From assembly GCA_031422315.1 (NCBI GenBank), contig JANOQN010000073.1, positions 70,230 through 134,229 of the forward strand: a stretch of 64,000 nucleotides of DNA. Direction: 5' to 3'. The translations under genes and the position numbers were made by a program. Below the pieces are notes generated by a model. The model had not been told where the DNA came from and ran no database searches. It was given only the letters and a program-made list of their open reading frames with translations. The stretch is from JANNYA01 sp031422315. GTDB taxonomy: Bacteria > Pseudomonadota > Gammaproteobacteria > Xanthomonadales > SZUA-5. Below are positions 27,904 through 34,756 of this stretch, one piece after another (positions within the stretch are counted from its first letter, which is position 1; each line of letters starts with the position of its first letter).

Positions 27904-28539
27904 CTAAGCCATCGCTGCCATTAGCTCCGCATCCTTCGCGCGCGCCCACGCTACCGACGGGAGCGCGTTGATTCGTTCAATGTAGCGTTGTACGACTGTG
28001 GTTTCAGGCAGCAGCTTGAACATGGTAATCCAGGTCAGCGCGCTGCCCCACAGCAAATCAGCGGCGCTAAATTGCTCACCCAGTATGTAAGGGCCGCGCT
28101 CAAGCTGAGCAATCAGCGTGTTAAACATGGTGTCAAAATCCCCGTATGGACCCATACCTTGCGCTACTGCAGCGCGCTGGTGCGAGCGATCAATCACTGC
28201 GGGCTCAAAGCAAGAACCATAAAACGTCATCCATCGCAAATAAGGTCCGCGCAGTGGATCACCAATTTTCGGTGCTAGCCCGGCTGCTGGAAATTGGTCC
28301 GCTAGATACATATAAACCGCAGCTTGTTCGGTAATCATTGCACCGTCATGCAGCAGCGCGGGCACTTTACCCATCGGATTGACCTGTAAATAGGCGGCCT
28401 GGCGCTGTTCGCCCGCCTTCATATTGAGCACTTTAAGTGTGTAGTCCACGCCCAGCTCTTTGAGTAATACCAGCACACCGAAGGATCGCGTTTGTGGGGC
28501 GTGAAAGAACGTAAGGTTTTGATTGCCCTGATTATCCAT
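27904..28539 (-). CDS. Glutathione S-transferase family protein
   Basis: 211 residues with the thioredoxin-like N-terminal domain (LTFFHAPQTRSFGVLVLLKELG; NPMGKVPALLHDG with the cis-Pro; ITEQAAVYMYLAD with the glutathione gamma-glutamate contacts) and an all-alpha C-terminal domain (GEQFSAADLLWGSALTW). Likely conjugates or reduces small electrophiles in the cytosol; the substrate is unknown. Transcribed alone, with a ~240-base gap to the kinase gene. Confidence 0.9.
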   Translation of the reverse strand: MDNQGNQNLTFFHAPQTRSFGVLVLLKELGVDYTLKVLNMKAGEQRQAAYLQVNPMGKVPALLHDGAMITEQAAVYMYLADQFPAAGLAPKIGDPLRGPYLRWMTFYGSCFEPAVIDRSHQRAAVAQGMGPYGDFDTMFNTLIAQLERGPYILGEQFSAADLLWGSALTWITMFKLLPETTVVQRYIERINALPSVAWARAKDAELMAAMA

Positions 28540-28597
28540 GTGATAAATCCTGATGTGAAAGTGGAGTTCACATGCTACTGAAATTTACACGCCAAGC

Positions 28598-29170
28598 CTA
28601 CAAACGGCGAACCGACCAGACTCCCAAAGTTAAGGTCGCCAAGATAAAAAAGTAAGTACCGACTTCAGTTAGTGCGGGTACTAATTTCACTTCAAGCTCT
28701 TGGCTCCGGATAGTGCGAATAACTATTTCAACACTATTGTTGTTGAGATCAGGATCGTCGATACCAATATTAGAAAATCGTTGAGTGAAGACAGCGGGTG
28801 GATTGGCGGCAATTCTTAACCCAACAATGCAGGACTGTGATGCGCCTGGCTGTAACTGGCTATCCAACGGCAGCCAAAAAAAACCAGCTCCAATCACTGA
28901 GCCTAAATCATCCGCAAATAACCGACATTCGGTTTCAGGAACACTCACCATTTCCAACGTTTGATTCCCTGGAGCGGTGTCGTAAAAAGTGACTATCGAA
29001 CCTCGCTTGGCTTGAGGGCCGTTATTTTTCAAAGTTAGCCTTATTCTGCGAAGCGAATTGGGTGGCATCAGGTTTTCGCCTTCAAACTCAACGCTAACCG
29101 CCATATCGGCCACCTGTCCATAAGCGCTGCTCATTAGCGTCACAAACAAAACGAACATTAGCGCTTTCAT
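28598..29170 (-). CDS. Small secreted DUF11-like protein with IPTL-like C-terminal anchor
   Basis: 190 residues: signal peptide MKALMFVLFVTLMSSAYG, then a beta-sandwich region of the DUF11 kind (RRIRLTLKNNGPQAKRGSIV), then VPALTEVGTYFFILATLTLG followed by basic VWSVRRL. That tail matches the layout of IPTL-CTERM sorting signals (IPTLSEWG, hydrophobic helix, basic end). Its ATG overlaps the stop of the upstream metalloprotease as ATGA, so the two are translationally coupled. The same arrangement recurs at 40684, 42080 and 43482. A role as membrane partner, anchor or inhibitor of the protease is inference. Confidence 0.8.
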   Translation of the reverse strand: MKALMFVLFVTLMSSAYGQVADMAVSVEFEGENLMPPNSLRRIRLTLKNNGPQAKRGSIVTFYDTAPGNQTLEMVSVPETECRLFADDLGSVIGAGFFWLPLDSQLQPGASQSCIVGLRIAANPPAVFTQRFSNIGIDDPDLNNNSVEIVIRTIRSQELEVKLVPALTEVGTYFFILATLTLGVWSVRRL

Positions 29171-30621
29171 GGCAGTGGCAATTCTTCAAAACCGACTCGA
29201 AATATTAAGTCAACTAGTTGCGGGTTTCGAAAGTCACTCATAGCCGGAGCAAGCTGAGTCGCGGTGTAGGCGTTATAGCGCAATGGCGTCCCAGATGCGG
29301 AGTTGCTTAGCAGAAACGGAACATTGGGGTTGGAATACTGCAACCGTTTTTGACATGCACAGAAGTTAGGGTCGGCGTACCCAACTGTTGACATCAATGT
29401 TTCAAATTCCCCGACAGCAAAATGCGCAAATGACCACGGAAACGATGGCTTTGAGCCACTGGTTGGATGCTCCATACCAAATTGATGCCCTACTTCGTGA
29501 GTAAAAACCTGAAGTGTGTTCATGTGAGGGGCTGAAACAACTGAAAACGCAAAGTTGCTGTAAGCTGCACCTACGTTACAACCGAAAACCTCCTCTGCGA
29601 AGTTAATTCCGCAGTCTGCTCGCTGTGTATAAGCTATGCCCAACGTCGGAGGGGGAAATGTTGAAAGCGGTAGCGCATAGTTGACTAGAAGCACGACTAT
29701 GTCTGCATCAGCCGCATTTCGCGCGTCTTGCACCCAAGAACTTGTTCGCAAAAAGGCGCGATAAGCCGCCCAAATACAGTTGTCGCTTGTAGCGCTACAG
29801 TTAGCAAGTGGCGGAAAGTTAGTCTCATTAAACTCTGAGATTGGGATCTCGCGAGTGAGCACAGTTGAACCAACAGGAGAGCTCACATTAGTTAGGCGAA
29901 CGGACTCAATATTACTGTTTCGCATAGCTTGATTGAAATCGTTTATAGCTTGCGTTACCCAAGAATCAAGCACAGCTTGGGTGCCCGCACCGTTTCTTGC
30001 TTGAGGCGTACTCAACACCAAAACAGATACTGCATCTTGAAACCTGTCGGATGATGCTGATCGTTCTTGAGCTATTGGCGTCGCAATATTAGGTGCTGAG
30101 ACTCCACGCTCATCATCAGGTTCGAATCGCGGAAACTTTGCTATCTGAAATCGCTGCCACCGCAATCCTTGGCGTGATTGGGTGATTTGATAGTTCTTAC
30201 CTTGATCTCCAATTAAAGTGCCCGAAATAAAACCGTTATAAACACTGAATGTCAGAGTTTGCTTGTTGCTCAGCCCTGACCATGAATAGCTCAATGAAGA
30301 ATTAGGAAGCTTAGGATCGGGGACTATATCTTGTAAATCCTCTTGAAATATAAAACCAGTCTCAAATTCAACGCTTAGCTTTTTAAAAACATGCTCCCTG
30401 CCGTCTACACCTAGCAATCGGTAACTCTCGCGCGCTTTCCTGTTGGCGACTAGTTCGCGAATGTCAATTTCAATGGCAAATTCACTATCTACGCCATAAA
30501 GTGATGACGGCAATGGAAGTGATTCGGAAGGCGGACGCTTAAAAAAGAGTGTCTGCGCATTCAGATAATCACTAAATAGTATTGCGATTGTCACGAACAC
30601 AGATAAAACAAATCGGCACAT
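29167..30621 (-). CDS. Secreted reprolysin-like metalloprotease with C-terminal GFEE tag
   Basis: 484 residues from MCRFVLSVFVTIAIL (AAGG 6 bases upstream); signal peptide ends near YLNAQ. Residues ~20-180 look like a beta-rich propeptide (LRWQRFQIAKFPRF), followed by a catalytic domain starting VSVLVLSTPQARN. Zinc site: FTHEVGHQFGMEHPTSG (HExxHxxGxxH, ~385), with METLMSTV-like residues (EFETLMSTVGYAD) as the Met-turn. The C-terminus is LVDLIFRVGFEELPLP, matching the GFE(D/E) tag of the subtilisin-like protease at 40.7 kb although the catalytic domains are unrelated. Stop overlaps the next gene by 4 bases. Confidence 0.88.
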   Translation of the reverse strand: MCRFVLSVFVTIAILFSDYLNAQTLFFKRPPSESLPLPSSLYGVDSEFAIEIDIRELVANRKARESYRLLGVDGREHVFKKLSVEFETGFIFQEDLQDIVPDPKLPNSSLSYSWSGLSNKQTLTFSVYNGFISGTLIGDQGKNYQITQSRQGLRWQRFQIAKFPRFEPDDERGVSAPNIATPIAQERSASSDRFQDAVSVLVLSTPQARNGAGTQAVLDSWVTQAINDFNQAMRNSNIESVRLTNVSSPVGSTVLTREIPISEFNETNFPPLANCSATSDNCIWAAYRAFLRTSSWVQDARNAADADIVVLLVNYALPLSTFPPPTLGIAYTQRADCGINFAEEVFGCNVGAAYSNFAFSVVSAPHMNTLQVFTHEVGHQFGMEHPTSGSKPSFPWSFAHFAVGEFETLMSTVGYADPNFCACQKRLQYSNPNVPFLLSNSASGTPLRYNAYTATQLAPAMSDFRNPQLVDLIFRVGFEELPLP

Positions 30622-30830
30622 AAACATCCTTGAAGTGATGACTGACCGCACGCAGTGTAATGCTTTGCAAAGATGGTTTGCTAGCTTTCCTCGGTCGGGA
30701 AATCAGCCCTAATGAAGATATTGTCGAATCAAAACAGTCAACGTCTCCCCCAAAGCGCTGAACGCACGGTTGCTGCCAAAGGTTTTGCGGGGCTTTACTT
30801 TGTATACTCCGCCCTCCTCAAATCGAGGTG

Positions 30831-30883
30831 CCGCCTTTGTTTCAGGCGGTTTACAGCGCCGCTGGTCGCGGTGGCGTTTTTTT
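30831..30883 (+). promoter_or_regulatory. Two-hairpin leader upstream of rplY, terminator-like second hairpin
   Basis: In the 306-base gap before rplY, CCGCC-TTTGTTTCA-GGCGG is followed by CGCCGC-TGGTC-GCGGTGGCG and seven Ts, 44 bases before the rplY ATG. This looks like a rho-independent terminator placed in the leader, i.e. a possible attenuator for the ribosomal protein gene. A TATACT at 30803 could be the -10 element, but I find no well-spaced -35. It may instead be the terminator of an unannotated short transcript. Confidence 0.5.
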
Positions 30884-30927
30884 AAACGTGCGGCACTCCG
30901 CCGCGCAATTACATGGAAGTTAAGCTC

Positions 30928-31632
30928 ATGGCAAAAACACACGACGTACCCGTAGAATTTCGAGATTTGCAAGGCAAGAGTGCGAGCCGCCGCCTGCGTC
31001 ACACTGAAAAAGTCCCTGCCATTTTATACGGCGGTGGCGAAGCCCCGCGCATGTTGCAATTGGATCAGAAGATCGCTTATCGCTATAGCCAGGCTGAGTG
31101 GTTTTACACCAACATTCTGCTGCTCAAAGAAGGCGAGCAAACCCAGCGCGCACTGCTTCGCGATATTCAGCGCCACCCGTACAAGCAGCGTTTGCTGCAC
31201 TTGGATTTCCAGCGCGTTAGCGACAATGAAATCGTCAAAATCCGCGTACCGCTGCACTTTATCAATCAAGAAAAGAGCCCCGCTGGCAAAATCACTGGTG
31301 CTTTCATCATGCACGAGCTTAACGACGTGGTCGTGGCCTGCCTGCCTAAAGACTTGCCAGAGAACATCGAAGTTGATCTGATCGATCTGAAAATCGGCGA
31401 CATCATCCATATCTCTGATCTTAAGCTGCCAGAAGGCGTGGTGATTCCTAGCCTCAAGCTCGGCAAAATGCACAATTTGCCGATTGTTTTGGCAAAAGCA
31501 CCTTTGGTTGAAGAAGTGGTTGTTGAAGCAGCACCTGCCGGCAAGAAGCCAGCAGCAAAAGCTGCGGCAAAAGCGCCAGCAGCGAAAGCCGCCGCTCCGG
31601 CAGCTAAAGCACCAGCCGCTAAGAAAAAGTAG
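30928..31632 (+). CDS. rplY: 50S ribosomal protein L25 (long, CTC/TL5 form)
   Basis: Binds 5S rRNA in the large subunit. 234 residues from MAKTHDVPVEF; GGAAG lies upstream, and five earlier codons (MEVKL) are also open. The N-terminal L25 domain shows SASRRLRHTEKVPAILYGGG, the C-terminal TL5 domain runs to about residue 190, and a low-complexity Ala/Lys/Pro tail (AAKAPAAKAAAPAAKAPA) ends the protein. The long two-domain form fits the family; the basic tail may contact rRNA. pth follows after 12 bases, the usual gamma-proteobacterial order. Confidence 0.95.
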   Translation: MAKTHDVPVEFRDLQGKSASRRLRHTEKVPAILYGGGEAPRMLQLDQKIAYRYSQAEWFYTNILLLKEGEQTQRALLRDIQRHPYKQRLLHLDFQRVSDNEIVKIRVPLHFINQEKSPAGKITGAFIMHELNDVVVACLPKDLPENIEVDLIDLKIGDIIHISDLKLPEGVVIPSLKLGKMHNLPIVLAKAPLVEEVVVEAAPAGKKPAAKAAAKAPAAKAAAPAAKAPAAKKK

Positions 31633-31644
31633 ACCGGTAGCCGC

Positions 31645-32223
31645 TTGACCATCAAGCTGCTCGTTGGCCTGGGAAATCCGGGCCAGGATTACGCCAAAAC
31701 CCGGCACAATGCCGGGTTTTGGTTTTTAGACACGTTAGCAAGGCAAGCCGGCGCAACCCTGTCGGCGGAAACCAAATTGCATGCGGACGTCGCAAAAATT
31801 GATATTGCAGGCCAACGTGTACTTATCGCGAAGCCAAAAACCTACATGAATAAAAGCGGCCAGGCGGTCATTGCGCTGCTGAATTTTTATAAGCTTGTGC
31901 CCGAGCAAATGCTGGTTGCGCATGATGAGCTTGACCTGGCGCCTGGCACTGCGCGGTTAAAATTTGATGGCGGCCACGGCGGGCAAAATGGCCTGCGCGA
32001 TATTATGGCGCAGCTCGGGCACGGTAAATTTCATCGGCTGCGCGTTGGCATTGGCCACCCTGGCCATAAAGATAAAGTGCTGTCATGGGTGCTGGGTAAA
32101 CCGAGCGTTGAGCACGAAAACGCTATTTCCGAGCGCATTGATGCTGCCATCAATTTGGTACCGAGTTTGATTGCAGGCGAATTTAACGCCGCGATGAAGT
32201 CATTACACACACCGGCTGTCTAA
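31645..32223 (+). CDS. pth: Peptidyl-tRNA hydrolase
   Basis: Releases peptides from peptidyl-tRNAs that drop off ribosomes. 192 residues from a TTG start, which gives the normal family N-terminus LLVGLGNPGQDYAKTRHNAG. That motif holds the catalytic His of TRHNAG, and the Asn of TYMNKSG and HDELDLAPG follow. GGHGGQNGLRDI is the tRNA-binding segment. Sits 12 bases after rplY. The next gene starts 2 bases after its stop; ychF, often next, is absent. Confidence 0.95.
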   Translation: MTIKLLVGLGNPGQDYAKTRHNAGFWFLDTLARQAGATLSAETKLHADVAKIDIAGQRVLIAKPKTYMNKSGQAVIALLNFYKLVPEQMLVAHDELDLAPGTARLKFDGGHGGQNGLRDIMAQLGHGKFHRLRVGIGHPGHKDKVLSWVLGKPSVEHENAISERIDAAINLVPSLIAGEFNAAMKSLHTPAV

Positions 32224-32225
32224 CG

Positions 32226-34025
32226 GTGGCGTTTTACCTGCAACGCTTGATGTACGCAGCGCTGTTGCTTGCAGCTTGCGCACTCAACGCCGCGCCATTA
32301 ACTAACTCACAAGTCCAAACAATCGACGCGGCTGCCGCCAAGCAGCTGCAGCGCGCGCAACGCGAAACCGGCGCGGGCATAGGCTATGCACTGATCGACG
32401 ACGGTAAAGTTGTGCTGCTCAAAGCGAGTGGGCTTGCCAATGCGGATGACCCCAAACGCCCGGCGTTTACCATAGACACCGCAAGCCCAGTCGGCAGTGT
32501 AACCCGGTTGGTTACGGCCATTTTGGCTTTGAAGCTTGAAAAAGCTGGAAAGCTAGCGCACACGCGGCCGCTTGTAGAGGTGCTACCCGAACTGAAGTTC
32601 ATCGGGCCAAACGCTGCATTGGCGCGAAGTATTACCATCGAAGCCCTATTGAATAACAGCAGCGGCATTAGCCGCGGCCGAATTCGCGATTTGTACGGTC
32701 CTGCGGTGGCGAATGCCAGCCCAACGTACATTGCGCGCGAACCTGTTTGGCTTACGCGCCCAGCTGGGCAATTTTCTGAGCTGTCATTCCAAGCCGACGC
32801 GCTGTTGGGCGCAGCGCTGGAGCGCGCAGGCGGCGCATCATTGCAAGCGCTACTGACGCAAGAAATCGCTGCGCCATTGAGACTCAAAAGCCCGCACTTC
32901 GACGCAACGGCTACTGACGCAGCGGAGCATAACGACGATGGCAGCGCGTTCCAGCAGCGCATATCGAAACTACCGGCCGCACTCGGGCTTAAAATCAGTC
33001 TGCGCGATCTGGCGATTTTGCTATCGCATTTGGATCCGCAGAAAGCCGCCAGCGGTGATTTTGCCAGCGATTTTTCCGCACAGCTCGCCACGCCAAAACG
33101 CCAGGGCCTGAAATTTGATTTTAGCGAAGCGGGCAGCGGTCAAGGTTACGCATTTGGCTACACACAGAGCTCACGCAAAGCAGTCGGCATTGTCGGCTAC
33201 TTAGGTAGCTCACTGACCGGCCACGATGTGGCGATACGCCGATTTCCAAAGCACGGGCTAACGTCTATTGTGATCAGCAATGCCTCAACTAAATCTGATG
33301 TGCTCAGCGATCTACTCAATGACTTGAGCGACGCCGCGTTATGGGAAAAGGCAGGCATAGCCGCGCGCAACAAAAAGCAGCTGCGCCCTCCTCCAGCAAC
33401 ACTCACGCTGCCAGGTGGATTTGTTTTTGACGATATACAGCCGGCCTACGCAACGCCGGGCGGCTTGATTACGCCCGATATTTCTGGCGACAAATTTGAC
33501 TTTGAACTGGCCGGTTTTGGGCTGCGCGCGGCGCAAAGGGCTGACGGTTGGTATCGCCTGAGTTACCGATTACTGGGATTTATTCCGCTCAACTTGAGCT
33601 TTGTCAACAATGTGTTGATTGCGCCGGTGCGCGCGAATGACCCCAAAATCGCCGGCTCGAATAAGCACTTTTTGCTGTTCGCCGCAGGCTCTGAAGTCGG
33701 ACTTTTTGGCAGCGCAATATCGGCAAGTTCAACGGAAGGCGATGCCTCGGAAAGCTGGATTAGCGAATACGAACTTGCCAATCCAGATGCCTTCAGCGAT
33801 GCAGTTTCGGTGACGAATCTAGCGATTACCAGAAAAGATCACGTGCTGGTTTTGCAAGCGCGCTTTGATCGCTTTATCAACGTCAATTTTTCACTGCCGA
33901 TAAGCGTGCTAAATCCAGAACTCGCGCTGATTAGCGGCTTCGGCCCTGGTTTAGGCGAGCCGATTGGCCGCGACAAAGCAGGTACGTTGAATTTTGGTGG
34001 GTATTTGTTGAAGCGGGTTGAGTAG
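32226..34025 (+). CDS. Class C beta-lactamase-like serine hydrolase, catalytic residues lost
   Basis: 599 residues from GTG; signal peptide around MYAALLLAACALNAA. Residues ~30-370 follow the penicillin-binding/class C beta-lactamase fold: TASPVGSVTRLVTAILALKL sits where the family has xxGSvtKxft, so the SxxK Lys is Arg. The YxN motif (usually YSNxgyxLLG) reads SELSFQADALLG, and no HxG/KTG motif is obvious. The C-terminal ~230 residues form a separate beta-rich domain. It is therefore probably a pseudoenzyme or binding protein in the periplasm. Its start is 2 bases after pth, so it is likely co-expressed with it. Confidence 0.8.
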   Translation: MAFYLQRLMYAALLLAACALNAAPLTNSQVQTIDAAAAKQLQRAQRETGAGIGYALIDDGKVVLLKASGLANADDPKRPAFTIDTASPVGSVTRLVTAILALKLEKAGKLAHTRPLVEVLPELKFIGPNAALARSITIEALLNNSSGISRGRIRDLYGPAVANASPTYIAREPVWLTRPAGQFSELSFQADALLGAALERAGGASLQALLTQEIAAPLRLKSPHFDATATDAAEHNDDGSAFQQRISKLPAALGLKISLRDLAILLSHLDPQKAASGDFASDFSAQLATPKRQGLKFDFSEAGSGQGYAFGYTQSSRKAVGIVGYLGSSLTGHDVAIRRFPKHGLTSIVISNASTKSDVLSDLLNDLSDAALWEKAGIAARNKKQLRPPPATLTLPGGFVFDDIQPAYATPGGLITPDISGDKFDFELAGFGLRAAQRADGWYRLSYRLLGFIPLNLSFVNNVLIAPVRANDPKIAGSNKHFLLFAAGSEVGLFGSAISASSTEGDASESWISEYELANPDAFSDAVSVTNLAITRKDHVLVLQARFDRFINVNFSLPISVLNPELALISGFGPGLGEPIGRDKAGTLNFGGYLLKRVE

Positions 34026-34058
34026 CTGCGGTGCGGCTGATGCGAGGTTTGAACCCAC

Positions 34059-34697
34059 TCAATCCTCAAGCACGGCCGCCGCCTTCCAAACTTGGAACGC
34101 GGGCAGCTGATGAATGAGTTCGACGTAGCCGCGCTCAGCGCTTCCAATAGGCACGCCATAATTATGAAAACGGGTTGCAACTGGCGCGTAAAAACAATCC
34201 GCTATGGAAAACTGGCCAAACAAATATGGCCCGCCAAAACGCCCCAATAATTCGCGCCATAGCGTACATATACGCTGCACATCAGCTTTTGTTTGCGGCT
34301 CGAGCGCTACCGCTGAGCCATCACGCTTTAAATTCATTGGCAGCTGCTGGCGCAAGCTTTGAAAGCCAGCGTGCATCTCCGAAATGACGCAACGCGCCAC
34401 CGCACGCGCAGCAATGGCATCAGGTAGCGCGCGCAAATCCAAATAGCGCTCATTGACATATTCGCAAATGGCGAGCGAATCCCAAATCGCCAAATCGCCG
34501 TCAAGAAGCACCGGCACTCGATGCGATGGCGAATAGCGCGCTACGTCCTCGGCGAAAGTCGGCGTATCGAGCTTCAGCAGCTTCTCTTGAAACGGCAGTT
34601 CAAAATGGGTCATAAGCAGCCAAGGCCGCAGCGACCACGATGACAAGTTTTTGTCGCCGATGACTAGGGTCATCTCTGTTGGATTGCTGATTGCCAT
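34059..34697 (-). CDS. Glutathione S-transferase family protein
   Basis: 212 residues. N-terminal thioredoxin-like domain: LVIGDKNLSSWSLRPWLLM (catalytic Ser region), SPSHRVPVLLDGDLAIWDSLAICEYV. C-terminal helical domain includes FGQFSIADCFYAPVATRF. The NLSSWSLRPWL opening is typical of a zeta/omega-like bacterial subgroup. Substrate unknown. It is convergent with the serine hydrolase-like gene. Confidence 0.9.
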   Translation of the reverse strand: MAISNPTEMTLVIGDKNLSSWSLRPWLLMTHFELPFQEKLLKLDTPTFAEDVARYSPSHRVPVLLDGDLAIWDSLAICEYVNERYLDLRALPDAIAARAVARCVISEMHAGFQSLRQQLPMNLKRDGSAVALEPQTKADVQRICTLWRELLGRFGGPYLFGQFSIADCFYAPVATRFHNYGVPIGSAERGYVELIHQLPAFQVWKAAAVLED

Positions 34698-34756
34698 TTA
34701 ACGCTCCATGGTGGGGTGGTTTGCGAGCTTAGCATCACCCACAAAAGGCGGTGAAC

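Noticed and set aside
30785..30927. tRNA gene in the rplY leader
   Set aside because: No cloverleaf, T-loop GTTCRA or CCA-side pairing is present; hairpins fit a leader better.
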